A stretch of 64,000 bases of DNA from the NCBI GenBank assembly GCA_951217055.1, contig OX578286.1, forward strand, positions 32,589,307 to 32,653,306, in the 5' to 3' direction. Below the pieces are notes generated by a model. The model had not been told where the DNA came from. It made no database searches and saw nothing but the letters and a program-made list of their open reading frames with translations. A program made the translations under genes and the position numbers. Below are positions 23,796 through 36,251 of the stretch, in pieces; position 1 is the first letter of the stretch, and the number at the start of each line of letters is the position of its first letter. The DNA is from Gerris lacustris (taxonomy: Eukaryota; Arthropoda; Insecta; Hemiptera; Gerridae).

Positions 23796-24486
23796 GACAT
23801 TTGCATCTTGAAAATAATTTTCATCAATCACTAGCATGCTTTAAAATTATTTGTACTATCAAAACAACCATCTCAATTAAAAATTGAATAAAATAACAAT
23901 TAAAATTTACATAAAGGTCTGAATAAAATTATACAAGTACAGAAAAACATAAATATTTTATTTTATTAAAATAATTAAATTTCTCTTAATAAACTTTTAT
24001 TTGTTATCATTTAATTTTTGCACTAAAATATAGAGCATTTTGATTTAGTGGTGAAAATCCTTGCATAAGAGCAGAGGATGTGTAAAGAGGTAAGCGCATT
24101 TATTGTACAAAGCCAAGAAGGAATTAGGGGAAAGAGAGAAAGAAAAGACAGAAAAAGGAAAGTATTCAGATAGAAATTTTAGAACCAGCAGTTGATATAA
24201 GTTAACACAATTATTTTAAAGTAAAAATAGTTTAATTGTTTAAAAGAAGGTAAGGATAATAAGAAATTATTTTAAATTAATAATAATAATATTATAAAAT
24301 TATTAATTATAATATATCAAATAATAATAATAACAATATTAAGAAATATTATAAAATAATTTATAAGTTTTCTTTTCTCGTTCTATATAATTATATCGGT
24401 TTAAAAATTTGCATAACAATTGCTTTGATTTTTAACATTAAAACTAATCAATTCTGATGTGTATTAAATTCATTTGTAAGAAATTG
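23796..24486. other. AT-rich intron; nothing recognised
   Basis: Low-complexity AT sequence, including AATAATAAT runs near 24285-24335. Confidence 0.4.
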
Positions 24487-24582
24487 TTAATTAAACGCCC
24501 TCCAATTGAAAATCACCACCATCTAACCACCATAGAGGTGGTTGGCTGGTGGTGATTTTCAAAAGGAGGGTGCTTAATTAAA
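24487..24582. repeat. Hairpin of about 45-bp arms
   Basis: TTGAAAATCACCACCA at left pairs with TGGTGGTGATTTTCAA at right; outer TTAA-containing ends also pair. Only one copy seen. Confidence 0.8.
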
Positions 24583-24690
24583 CAAGTAAAGCGCGCTTCA
24601 CGTAAGTACGTGGGGGCGAAAATCACTGGTTTCTGTACATTAAAGTTAAAATTATTAAGTATAATATAATTACACTAATTTTAATAGTAA

Positions 24691-25205
24691 TATTCTTTTT
24701 CTACTCTGTAAGACCTTTAAATTGATGTATAACATATTATGGTAACTAAAACAATGTTTGGTCACCCGCCATATTGGCCACCATCTTAAAAATATTACGT
24801 GTGAAATTTTAATAGTTGCATATTCTTTTACTTCATTTGAAGACCTTTAAATTGATATATAACATGTCATGGTGACTAAAATCTTGTTTTTATTCACACC
24901 CACCATATTGGCTGCCATATTAAAACTTGTAAGTGTAAAATTTTAATAATTGCATATTCTTTTTCTACACTTCAAGACCTTTAAATTGATGTATAACATA
25001 TCATAGTTACTAAGAACTTTTTTTAGTCGCCCGCCATATTGGCCGCCATCTTGAAAATAAGATGTGTGAAATTTAATAGTTGCATATTCTTTTTCTGCAT
25101 TTCAAGACCTTTAAATTGATATATAACATGTCATGGTGACTAAAAATTTTTTTTTAGTCGCCCGCCATATTGGCCGCCATCTTGAAAATATTAAGTGTGA
25201 AAAAT
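24691..25205. repeat. Tandem array of four ~130-bp units
   Basis: Units start at about 24691, 24821, 24955 and 25085. Each carries AGACCTTTAAATTGAT, TATAACAT, then GCCATATTGGCCGCCAT or a variant. The array is followed directly by 25206-25335. Confidence 0.9.
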
Positions 25206-25335
25206 CCAAAATGTGTCCAGTTGTCTCAAATTCCGAGATGCACCTGTGTGCCAAATTTCATGTTCCTAGCTGTAGTAGTTTATGAATTGAAACAAGCAAC
25301 GGACAGACAGACAGACAGAGCCTTTATATAAAGTT
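25206..25335. repeat. Dispersed-repeat 3' module with ACAGAC tandem
   Basis: TGTGCCAAATTTCATGTTCC followed by (ACAG)n and GAGCC. Similar modules occur near 40600-40680 and 34500-34570. They resemble the 3' ends of widespread insect repeats; class unproven. Confidence 0.5.
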
Positions 25336-26659
25336 TCTTTTTGTTCTTTGTACAGAAACCTAAAAGTATCCATTTGTATTTTTCATGGGTATAATATTAT
25401 AAATATATATATATATTTAATGTACTTTCAGTCAGAAAGTGAGTTAAAAATTGATTACAAAATTTGTACCTCACAAGCAAATGAAGTAAAATAAAAGTAT
25501 GCAATAAATAAGCAAATTGGCTAAGTATGTGTTTTCAACACATACTTTGTGACATAGGTCCGTAAGGCAGTTTAACAAAGGGGAAGATTTTGTTAACAAG
25601 CATAATTGATAGCCAAATCAAGCTGGCGGCCAATTACAAAATTTTGTTTTGCTATTACTATTAAACCATCCTTTATCTAATCGAGTAGTGTCCCGACGAC
25701 GCACCTTGAAATGATTTGTTATTGCTAAGCTAAGCCAACCACATTTATTCCAATGAAAATAAATGTTTATTTTGATTTGTTGGTCTTTAAATAGATATAA
25801 TAACTTATCTGAATAGATATCTAAATTAATTTACTTAATTTTACTTTTGTTATAAATATAAAATTAAGTCTGCTGCCACGGGCTTAACGGCTCATTTATT
25901 ATAATGAGGTGAAAGAAACACATTTATATGCATTTTAATTGTCCAAACCCAATAAAAATACTCCGAAGTGTCCAGCCCAATCCCAATAGTTCCCAAGATA
26001 AAATATAAAATTATACAATAATTATGATAATAATTATAAATCAAGAAGGAGGTAAAACAAAAAATAAATTGAATTCAAACCGTATTACAAGGTGAAGAAA
26101 TCTGTGCAAAATATTAGGTTTAAAATAAAAAACACAAAACAGAAATACACACTTAAGTGAGATAGGCAGGGTAAGTTGCATAATGTCACTCATTCCTTGG
26201 ATGAAATATTTTTTTCAAAAAAAAAAAAAAATTAAAAACATGAACAAATAAAGTTTTAATAACACAATCCATTTATAATCTAAAATTAAAAAAATAAGGG
26301 TAATGCCTTTTATTCAAAGTGGAAAGCATTGAGATTGTAAGAAAAATTGGGGGAGGTCTTGCAAGGCAGTTAAAGGTTTAGAAAGAAACAGAAAAATTGA
26401 AATAATATTTTACAATAGAAGACAAAGAAGAAAGTTGATCGAAGACATTTAAAATAGTTGAAAAATTATTATTTATTTTAAAACATTAATATGAATTATA
26501 AATATTATATTGTATATCGATGGTAATAAATAAGATGTTATGTGAAATTTATTAAAATTGGTTTCTTAAGCTAATCATATACATAACTTAATGGATTTTC
26601 CAGTGGAATTTATCGATTTAAGTTTTTTTGTGATGTAGGTTTTACTGCAAAATCAAGAA
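25336..26659. other. Intron; nothing recognised
   Basis: AT-rich; several poly(A) runs. A less AT-rich piece at 25540-25720 has no frame or repeat partner in the window. Confidence 0.4.
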
Positions 26660-27125
26660 CGTGAATAAGAATAAATACTTTTTTTCCACTAAAAGTAAGT
26701 TTATTGTATAAAGCCAGCTTTCAACTGCTAGAGATCACCTAAAATGACGACCAGTCGAAATAGTAGAGAAAAAGGTTGGAATCTAACACAGACTGGACTG
26801 AGTCAGATTTCAATGTCTGTCTTAACACCTGCACTTATTCTTTCTCTTAAGAATTCTGATAGTTTTTTGTATAAAGCCAGCTTTCAACTGCTAGAGGTCA
26901 TTTTAAGTGCCGACGAGTCGAAATAGTAGAGACAAAGGTTGGAATCTAACCCAGACTGGACTGAGTCAGATTTTCAACCTCTGTCTTAACACCTACACTG
27001 ATTCTTTCTTTTAACCATTCCGATTCATCTCACCGCCACTTAAGATGAAAACAAGTGGTCGAAAGCCGCTTTATACGATAAACTTACTTATAGTGAAAAA
27101 AACGTCTTTCTTTATTCTTAATCGC
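26660..27125. mobile_element. MITE with ~60-bp inverted ends and an internal tandem duplication
   Basis: The left end (ATAAGAATAAA...AGTAAGTTTAT...GTATAAAGCC) and right end (GGC TTTATAC...ATAAACTTACT...TTTATTCTTA) are inverted copies. Between them a segment of about 165 bp starting TATAAAGCCAGCTTTCAACT is present twice in tandem (26710 and 26872). Target duplication not resolved. Confidence 0.75.
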
Positions 27126-27368
27126 GTTACTCCAATTCTCATCTAGAAAAAACCAGAATGTAATGTGATGGATGTGGATATGTTATCTTAATAGATATTG
27201 ATGTACTGTGAAGAGGCTATAGACAAAATCCCATAAATTTCAGCCTGCCTTACTTAAAAAAATACTTTTATCTACGATTGATACGAAATATAAACATTAT
27301 ATCTTTGTTTAGATGCGTAGAAAGTGATTCTTTACTTGTATTCATTGCGCATGCACGTCTCATAGTTC

Positions 27369-27423
27369 TGAATAATTCCTCTTCTTTACCACACTAGTGC
27401 GGTAAAGAAGAGGAATTCTTCAG
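27369..27423. repeat. Perfect hairpin
   Basis: AATTCCTCTTCTTTACC and GGTAAAGAAGAGGAATT are exact inverted repeats around ACACTAGTGC, about 100 bp upstream of the small frame at 27522. Confidence 0.85.
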
Positions 27424-27521
27424 CTTTACGCATGATTAGCGAGTTTGTTTACATTTAACAAAACTAATTTGCTGTTCTTTTATTAAAGTAACTGTTTATA
27501 TCAAGTTTTTAGTGAAAAACA

Positions 27522-27722
27522 ATGAGTGAATCAAGTGACTTTGACGAAAATGTGGAGAATAATACTCCTCCAGAAATAAATAATTCGGCAAAAAATTCAA
27601 CTCAAGAATTATTGCCATCTTTATCAAGAGAGAGATACGAACTTACATACAGCAAGTTTATTTTTTTCTGTATTTATTATTTAAATCTAACAATCGTTAG
27701 AAGACCCAAAGTTACAGTCTAA
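27522..27722 (+). CDS. Small unassigned frame, possibly a transposon first exon
   Basis: The frame starts ATG with AACA before it and encodes an acidic/Asn-rich start (MSESSDFDENVENN) and then LPSLSRERYELTYSKF. A YExxYxxF pattern occurs in some transposon-encoded tyrosine-recombinase-like proteins, but that resemblance is weak. After this the sequence turns into AT-rich junk and the minisatellite at 27716 follows. It could be the first exon of a dead mobile element or chance. It is inside a host intron, on the opposite strand. Confidence 0.3.
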   Translation: MSESSDFDENVENNTPPEINNSAKNSTQELLPSLSRERYELTYSKFIFFCIYYLNLTIVRRPKVTV

Positions 27723-28445
27723 AGACTACAAGCCCAAAGCTTTAAGTTATAGGCCACAGACCTCAAGTCACTGATCCAAGGCTCTGCCACAGACCTCAAG
27801 TTGCAGGCCCAAGGCTCTGCCACAGACAAGTTGCAGGCCCAAGGCTCTGCTACAGACAAGTTGCAGGCCCAAGGCTCTAAGTTACAAGCCACAGACCACA
27901 AGTTGCAGACCCAAGGCTCTGCCACAGACCTCAAGTTACAGGCCCAAGGCTCTGCCGCAGACCTCCAGTTGCAGGCCCAAGGCTCAGCCACAGACCTCAA
28001 GTTACAGACCCAAGGCTCTGCCACAGACCTCAAGTTACAGACCCAAGGCTCTGCCACAGATCTCAAGTTGCATGCCCAAGGCTCTAAGTTACAGGCTACA
28101 GAACTCATGTTACAGGCCCAAGGCTCTGCCATAGACCTCAGTTGCAGGCCCAAGGCTCTGCCACAGACCTCAAGTTACAGGCCCAAGGCTCTGCCGCAGA
28201 CCTCCAGTTGCAGGCCCAAGGCTCAGCCACAGACCTCAAGTTACAGACCCAAGGCTCTGCCACAGACCTTAAGTTGCAGGCCCAAGGCTCAGCCACAGAC
28301 CTCAAGTTACAGGCCCAAGGCTCTAAGTTACAGGCTACAGAACTCATGTTACAGGCCCAAGGCTCTGCCATAGACCTCAAGTTGCAGGCCCAAAAGGCTC
28401 TAAGTTACAGGCCACAGACGTCATGTTACAGGCCCCAGATTCCCA
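27716..28445. repeat. Higher-order minisatellite, ~27-36-bp subunits
   Basis: About 22 subunits of the type CAAGTTGCAGGCCCAAGGCT plus CTGCCACAGACCT, with variants lacking the middle. A block of about 240 bp (27930-28130) recurs at 28170-28380, so there is higher-order structure. It is GC-rich against its surroundings. Open frames of 80-190 codons occur on both strands because the unit lacks stops; these are not supported as genes. Confidence 0.95.
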
Positions 28446-28707
28446 TGATAAATTGTTATAAACAGAATTTTTTTCACTTTCTGGATATCTCTTACAGTGC
28501 TCGGGATATTTATGTTTGTTTAAATATTTTTATTCTACTTTGGTAAACAGCTAAACTCAACACAATAAAGACACGCGTTTAACTAGGCCAAATATGTTAA
28601 AACAACCAGTTAGTTTGAAACCATTTGCATACATTAAGTATGCAGTTACTACTGGAAAGATGGCGTTTTTTTTTTAAATAGTAGATTGTTCCATGTAGTA
28701 AAAATTC

Positions 28708-28869
28708 TTGATTAGTTTGGTCTTTTAAGGAAAATTAAAACGCCTCACATTTGCGATATTTCGATCCCTACTTTGGATGATATTAGCTTGAGAATGAACC
28801 AAAGGGGGGATTAAAAATATCGCAAATGTGAGGCGTTTGAATTTTCCTTAAAAGACCCTACTAATCAAG
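28708..28869. repeat. Hairpin element of ~70-bp arms
   Basis: CTTGATTAGT, GGTCTTTTAAGGAAAATT, AAACGCCTCACATTTGCG and ATAT form an arm whose complement lies at 28820-28869. One copy seen in the window. Confidence 0.82.
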
Positions 28870-29611
28870 TGTCTTTTTATTTTATTATTTTTTTAAATTT
28901 AGCAATAAGTAAAAAAAAAAAAAAATGGTTTTGAATCCTCAAAATCTAATATGTTTTACTAAAGGACACATATATCAATTAAAAATCAAATTCAATCAAT
29001 GTGCTGAAAAAAAAAATTCAATCCAATCCATTCAGTTGATCTCATTTTTGAATTTTCAGACAAAAAAAACATGAAACACTTATTGAATTTTAAGAAGATG
29101 TATGTACAATAGTACCTGCTGGTTCATTTAAAGACAGGACTCTAAGGCTCATTATACATAACCAGTTAAAAATTGTTTCTGGTTTTTTACTTCAGCAAAA
29201 TGACCATCGTTTAAATTCAAATGCCACAATCGTTTAGTGATATGACACGTTTAGTGATATGACACGTTTAGTGATATCAATAGCTAAGCAATTGATTGCT
29301 TAGTTGACAAACATTTTTTAAACAAAAATTATACGGTTCCTCTTCTCATTTAGATAAAATAATTTTTGTTTAATTTCTTCCCCTAGACTTTCTATAATTG
29401 TAATTTATTGTAACTAATTACTTTAAAAAGACACAATAGAAGATGACCAATTTTTCGTTAGTTCAACAAAGGCTATTTATTTTTCAAGCATAAGACTTGG
29501 TTACAAGAAAGCAATAAATACTTATTTAGGCACAAATTTGAATTTTAGATAATAAAACTTAATCATGGGTTTGAAACAGTTCTTTTATTTTTGTAAAAAG
29601 TTTTAAGAAAT
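28870..29611. other. AT-rich intron; nothing recognised
   Basis: Contains a short tandem of CGTTTAGTGATATGACA near 29230-29275. No gene seen. Confidence 0.4.
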
Positions 29612-30440
29612 AATGCTGGACAAGTAGTTTATCTCTGAGAGTTGGAGTAAAAACCATTAACAAGTAGTTTATCTCTGAGAGTTGGAGTAAAAACCATTAA
29701 CAAGTAGTTTATCTCTGAGAGTTGGAGTAAAAACAATTAACAAGTAGTTTATCTCTGAGAGTTGGAGTAAAAACAATTAACAAGTAGTTTATCTCTGGAA
29801 GATAGTAAGAACAATTAGGAAGGGTTCATAATGTAGCAAAACAAGTACATAGTTTATCTCTTAGAGTGGGAGATAGTAAGAACAATTAGGAACAGTTCAT
29901 AATGTAACAGAACAAGAAGTTTATCTCTGAGAGTGGGAGATATTAAAAACAATTAGGAAGGGTTCATAATGTAGCAAAACAAGTACATAGTTTATCTCTT
30001 AGAGTGGGAGATAGTAAGAACAATTTGGAACAGTTCATAATGTAACAAAACAAGAAGTTTATCTCTGAGAGTGGGAGATATTAAGAACAATTAGGAAGGG
30101 TTCATAACGTAGCAAAACAAGTACATAGTTTATCTCTGAGAGTGGGAGATAGTAAGAACAATTAGGAAGGGTTCATAACGTAGCAAAACAAGTACATAGT
30201 TTATCTCTGAGAGTGGGAGATAGTAAGAACAATTAGGAAGGGTTCATAATGTAGCAAAACAAGTAGTTTATCTCTGAGAGTTGGAGTAAGAACAATTAGG
30301 AACAGTTCATAATGTAACAAAACAAGAAGTTTATCTCTGAGAGTGGGAGATATTAAGAACAATTAGGAAGGGTTCATAATGTAGCAAAACAAGTACATAG
30401 TTTATCTCTGAGAGTGGGAAATAGTAAGAATAAGAAAGTT
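29612..30440. repeat. Compound minisatellite (40-bp then 60-77-bp units)
   Basis: It opens with four near-identical 40-bp units (AACAAGTAGTTTATCTCTGA plus GAGTTGGAGTAAAAACCATT). It then changes to longer units with GGGAGATAGTAAGAACAATT and AGGAAGGGTTCATAATGTAG. The short unit is contained in the long one, so the array grew in two stages. Confidence 0.95.
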
Positions 30441-30829
30441 TGTATAAAGTAGGAAAATAAGTTAATTATAATTTTTGTGAAACTGTACTTAGTAAGAAAT
30501 AGATTTATTTTAATGGTCAAAAATCGTTTTATCCTAATTTAAATTTGTACATAATTATTATTTTTTAGATTGATCAAACAATAAAGTGATCAAGTTTATT
30601 AATTTAGTTTAATTGAGTGAGAAAGTATAAATTGAGTAAGTTCAATACATATCTTATAGTATGAACTATCTTCTTCAGTACAAACAATGAATGTAGTTTT
30701 ACTTTGCTGTCACATTTAGTCTGAGAATGTTTGCTAGAAGTAAAATTGAAATTTTCTTTTTTAACTGGCATGTAGAATGATGTCTTAAAGGAAAATGGAC
30801 ATAGGAAATTGGGGGCGGTAAGGGCTTAC

Positions 30830-31063
30830 TTGGAGGCGGCTTCAGCAAGTCGTCGAGGCTGAATGTCCTCGATGTCTTGTTGCGCTGCCTCCCTGAGGGT
30901 GTTAGAAGGAGGGAGGGCTTGCGTAGCCTCGTCAGCAACCTGGGCTTGCCTTGTTGGGGCAGCGGTGCACACATCGCCACCGCACTAGAAGACGAAGTCA
31001 CACTCGCCGAAGGTGTTAGCTGGTGACGCTCCTTCATCGATGAACATCGCCCGCTTGACACAT
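30830..31063 (-). CDS. Cytoplasmic-tail exon 9
   Basis: Acceptor after a T/G-rich tract (TTGTTTTGTTGTGTGGTACGAG), two bases complete the phase-1 codon, and 234 bp run open to the donor CCTCCAA followed by GTAAGCC. It encodes a Ser-rich part (TPSASVTSSSSAVAM), a basic part (KPRLLTRLRKPSLLLTPSGR) and RTFSLDDLLKPPP. The SLDDLLKPPP block resembles acidic-dileucine plus proline adaptor motifs; this is inference. The exon is strikingly GC-rich beside its AT-rich introns. Confidence 0.78.
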
Positions 31064-31324
31064 CTCGTACCACACAACAAAACAACCAACTAAAACTCTT
31101 CTACAACTAACACACCTCGTGTGTATCAATCACTATTATTATTTATTTGTATATCTAACTCCAGAAGTAAACCAAAATAAAATATCTTTGATTGAAATTT
31201 ATTAATTAAATTTGATTCCCCTCTCTCATAAATAACTGATCCTAATTATATTTTAGGGATATTTATTATTCCTAAACAATTCATTAACTCAACTAGTTAG
31301 AAGGTAACATATTTATTATGTATA

Positions 31325-31815
31325 GTCCACGAGATAGCGTACAAAAAAGTGTGTGACTAACATCAAGCTAGAATTTTGTGTAAACATAAATCATTTGGAG
31401 CCTTTTAAGAATATGTGGTCAGCTAAGATCGTCTGCGGGACATAGCTTGGCAGTAGGAATTAAAAAAAAAACTGTGGAGAGCGGCCATGTCTCGTCCATT
31501 TTGGTGGGCAATTTGATTTTATGATCCTGAGTAAGTAGACAAAAAATCAAATTAATTTTAGTTTGTTACTTGATAGATGACCACTTTGATTTGAGTAACT
31601 GACATATCAAGTGACAAACTAACATCAACTTGATTTTTGGTCAACTAACTTATTTTATTCAGGATCATGAAAGTCAAGTGGTCCACCAAAATGTGTGTAA
31701 CATGGCCACTTCTTTTCAAATGCCTATATTCTTAAAAGGCACTAAAAGATTAACTTACATACAAAATTCTAGCTTGATGTCAGTTAGACACTTTTTTACA
31801 TGCTATCTCCTGGAC
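31325..31815. repeat. TA-flanked foldback element, copy 3 (decayed)
   Basis: Same termini as the other foldback copies (GTCCACGAGATAGCG... and ...CTATCTCCTGGAC) and TA flanks, but 491 bp long with deletions and more mismatches between arms. Confidence 0.8.
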
Positions 31816-31975
31816 TAGTACTTTCATAATTAAATAATAATAATGATAAAATCTATAATACTTCAGAAGGAAAGAACGATGATGTTTTCATTCATACTAA
31901 AAATATGATTAATACAATAAAAAGAATTAAACTTCAACAAAACAATGGTTCCCTAAAAATTCAATAACGGCTTTA

Positions 31976-32770
31976 AGGCGGAAATACACATGCTAGTTAC
32001 TCGCACAAAAACATACGAGTAGCTCGCAGAGGAGAGCTACTGGCATGTGTATACATCAAATAGCATGCGAATGAAAAGCATGCGAGTAAATCGCACGGGG
32101 TTTGATTTTTGTCTTGCCAGTGACACGAGTCGAGGGGAGGGGGAACTGATAAGGCACGTGTAAACAGGCCTGCCAGCGCAAGGTTGCTAGTAGCTAGCAC
32201 GAGTCTCCCTCAGCCCTTCAGTCTTCAGTTGCGTTCCTTCCTTTCGCGGGTATCTGACAATAACTCAACTCTGATTCCTAAAACCATTGACGTCCCCGAA
32301 CCGCATTTCATTTAGTAGGCACTGACTCGCTCCATGTACCTAATTAATTTCCTTCTAACTATCCAATCTTTACCCACACTCTTCGTGTATTTTTATTATT
32401 TTTCAAATGTTTTAAAACACAGTTTTTGCAAGTAACAGAACAATCTGGTTAATTTTATTCTGCACCGATACATTCATAAGGTACATTTAAACAATTAATA
32501 ACACTATCAAAATTAATTAAATCAAATACAATTATTTCATAATTTAATCCGGCTAAAAGAAGGCAAGAAACGATTGCCTGTTTCAAAACTAGAACTGTGA
32601 CTGGAATTTGTATTGTCTTGTGCTAGTAGCTCGCACAAGACCTATCATCCGGATGATACTAGCATGCTGTTTCACTGGCACATGTACACAGCGTCTGCAG
32701 CATGCCAGCTACTGATGTGCTAGCAACTCGCCACTGGCATACTTTTTTACTAGCATGTTTATTTCCGCCT
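31976..32770. mobile_element. Harbinger-like MITE, TTA target, copy 1
   Basis: TTA lies on both sides (31973-31975 and 32771-32773). Ends start AGGCGGAAATACACATGC at left and AGGCGGAAATAAACATGC (reverse complement) at right. Just inside are many CATGC/AGCTCGC motifs in both orientations. A 3-bp TTA/TAA target is typical of PIF/Harbinger. No transposase frame; copy 2 at 43425 is closely similar. Confidence 0.88.
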
Positions 32771-32773
32771 TTA

Positions 32774-34416
32774 GACTAAATAAAAATTTAAAAAATACAA
32801 ATTTAGTCCTAAGTACAAGAATGTGTCCAAAAAAATTAAATCTTCCCTAGATTTACCACTGGAGTAAACTACTTACAAATTAATGATCTAATACTGTTAA
32901 CTAACTAAATAACTTGTTTTATTTAATAAAATTTTATTTAATTATTCCTAAAAAAAAGGTTTCTAATAGTAAAAGTCTAACTTCTAAAATTATAATTATT
33001 GGTTCTATTGTTTCATTAATTTATTATTTTCTTTTTCTCATTACAATCAAAATTAACACACCACCTACAACTACACTTGAAAGAGGAGGACAAATACAGC
33101 ACACTAGTTAAACAATTAAATGTGTAACACCAAATTAATCAAATGAATAATGAATAAACAATAATTAAATAAATGTATACATTCAGATGAACAAAATATA
33201 TAATGATTCAAATAATAATGTTATGTATATATAAATATTGCTCCACAATACCTTAAGTATAGTATTTTGAAGGGGATCTTATATAGAGTAAAAAATAATG
33301 ATTTTTTTTAGTTAAAGCTTATTTTCTTTACTCCACTGAAGTATATAAATATGTTTCAATACAATACATAAAAACACCAGATAAATAATGCACTGCATTT
33401 ATAGAAAAAATAAAGTTTTCTTCAAAACATACACTTTGAAAATGTTAATAACGATTCTGATTGTTATTTTATTATTATTTTTTTTTTTTTTTAAAAAAAC
33501 AACAATTTTTATGTAGATTTTGTGATTAAGTTGCTATTATTGGAAATACATAATTTAAGGACTCAGCTTTTTATTTACTCGGAAAGGGGGTTAAATATTG
33601 TTTTCAAAATGTGTAACTAACAAACTAGTCAAGTTAAATAAGGTAAAAATCTCAATTAGGTAAAAAATCTTAGGTAAAGAAATGGTTAAAATCTCGGTAT
33701 CCCGATAGAACTTTTCATGTCAAAATGTCTCGGATTTTAATGAAGAAAATAGATAATTATAAGTGTAATAAAAATTCAGGGAGGAGACCTCTTATGATGA
33801 TATCACACCTCGACTATGAGTCCAGGTTTTGACTTTTAGAAATCTAGCAACCCTAAGTTAAATATAGTATGCATTTATACTAGCCCCCAAATAAACAGGT
33901 CGTGTGTGCTAGTCAGCACACAGCGAGGGTCCGTAGGCCACACTGTATAGTTTAAGTAGTACCCTATTGATGGTGTTTTTTAAAATGCTAAAAAGCTTAC
34001 TTTGAACTATCCTATGGGTCTGATATTCTCAAAACACATAAACAAATTTCTGATAAAGCATTTTTTTGCCACTGAACCGGACTACAACCATATAAATACC
34101 TCGAAAAGTCCATAGTTATAAAAAAACGTATTTTGTCAATAAAAAATAAAATAATATTTTTTTCGAAATTTCCAAAAAGTGGTATCTTTACTTTTGGTCG
34201 AAGAATGTTCAGGAATTTTTTCAGATTTTTTGCACTTCACATAAGCGAGATAGAGGGGGGGACACGTTTCACACCCTCTTCAAACTTGCCTACGCTCGCC
34301 CTATCAAAGTTATAACCAAAGAATTATATATTTTTGTAATCAGCTCGACGTACCCTTTCATATGATACCCATCACGGTGTCGAAAAAAAATTAAAAAATT
34401 TTAACCCTTAAGTTCT
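32774..34416. other. Intron; nothing certain
   Basis: AT-rich sequence. At 33650-33970 lies moderately complex sequence with no partner in the window. From about 34000 it leads into the repeat at 34417 and may be its upstream part. Confidence 0.35.
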
Positions 34417-34615
34417 TTTACCCTAATTTTTTTGAAAAATATTTTTTTTAAGTCGCTATATTTTTAAAATATGTGGGTAGGTACAAGACACATACGTGCC
34501 AAATTTCAAATTGATCGGAAGAAAGGTGTAGCCGTGAGAGCAGGCGAGAGGACGGACGGACAGACACACGCAGGAAAATATAAGGGTCCTTGGTTTTGCC
34601 TACGGACCCTAAAAA
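34417..34615. repeat. Dispersed repeat related to 8505-8698
   Basis: Shares AAGTCGCTA, TAGCCGTGAGAGCAGG, CACACGCAGGAAAATATAAG and the GGGTCCTTGGTTTTGCC...GGACCCTAAAAA end. Confidence 0.65.
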
Positions 34616-36240
34616 CATAGTTTTTATTATAAATCCTTTAACATTTATACATTTTAGATTTGTGAATCATCGGCAAGTTGGTTGTTTGTAAAAACATACA
34701 GAAAATTTGAAATTTTCAAAACAATCATATTCATTTGACTATCAATAAATGTTTCTGAGCAAATGAAATATGATAGATAGAGTTACTCAGACGATTATCT
34801 AAGATGGTGGAATTAATTATGACTTTGGTATTAAATGAAAGCTCTTGAAGCCAGGAGCTTTTATTTTGGTGAATTGTAAATGAAACATAAGTTATAATAC
34901 AGCAGAAAAAGAAAAAAGCTTAACTACAAAAAAGTTTATAATGAAATTTAAAAAAAACTAATTTTAATTTCTCAACAAGATCCTCAAAAGTTATTTACCT
35001 ATAATGCAGAACAACTTATATAATATAAATATTTTTGTTTTTAAAAAATTATAGATTTTTCTGTTTCATATTAAAAAAATAAGCATTTTGTATAAAACAT
35101 TGATTGTTTTAATGGAGAAAAAATAAATAAAAAAGCACTTAATAAATAATCAATATTTAAAAATAATAATAAAACAACAACACATATATTTATATGAATA
35201 TAAAATAAAAGATGCAATCAAAGTAAAAACAACAACAAACACCACTTTTAGAAAATTACTAAAAGCCATTCAGTTATTCAGTTCAATCTGAATGTAACAT
35301 TCAAAATAAATAAAAATAAAATAATACATTTTCATCAGATACATTTTAATATCAGATAAATTTACTTTTTTTTTTTTAATAAAAAAAAAGTTTGTATATT
35401 AGAAGTAGTATAGTTTGTTATGACGCCAAGTTGTCAGTAAATTTAATTTTTGGTTTTTTGGTCTGTAATTAAATAAAGTGTCTAATAAAAAAGTAATTAT
35501 TGAGAGAAAAATTTTTAAATATTACGTATTAAAATAACATCCTAATAAATAAGGGTATCAGATCATCATTTCAAACTATACTACACAATTATGGATAGAA
35601 ATTTATTATTGAAAATCCTCATTGAAAGATGTGTAAAGTTGTAAATTTTAATGAATTAATAATAGTGATAATAATAGTGATTTTAAAAATGTAAATTAAA
35701 TATTTGATTACAGTGGCATAGGTAACAGGTCAGAGAAATGCATTTCCTTGAATATACAGGATAACCCATGATAAAATGTCATAACGAAATTGGTGGATTG
35801 GTGGACGAAATTGGTGGATCCTGTGGGTCAAATGAACAAAAAATTGTCGAGAAAGCATATGCCCATTTCTCATTAGTTCTCGAGATATCGATTTATTTCT
35901 TTTTTCAGAGTGTTTCACGAAAATTTCCAAAAAAATGCATAATATCTCAAAAACTAAATGAGATAGAGAAATTGGGATAATGGATAATTTTAAAGAGCAC
36001 AACAAAACCTATTAGAATCACTCATTGATTTTCAAATTATCTGCTGCTAAGCATCTTTTAAGTTCTGTTACATTTAAAAATTTGGATTTTTTAAAATTCG
36101 ACTATGAAATTCCAGAGCTTTCTTCTCTTAATTAAGGGATGATAGAAATGCGGCGAATTGAAGAATAACTTCTGTTTTTCAAAAGCTTTTGAATGTTATA
36201 ATTAAAGTTTAAGATCAACGGACTAGTTTTTTAATTATAG
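34616..36240. other. AT-rich intron; nothing certain
   Basis: Low-complexity through 35700. From 35740 to 36230 the composition is more even, with small frames on both strands over the same bases, but no splice-bounded frame or recognised domain. Confidence 0.35.
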
Positions 36241-36251
36241 TGGATTGAATG

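Noticed and set aside
31997..32200. 67-codon minus frame, repeated at 43446-43649
   Set aside because: Shared only because both lie in copies of the Harbinger-like MITE; no transposase or other domain.
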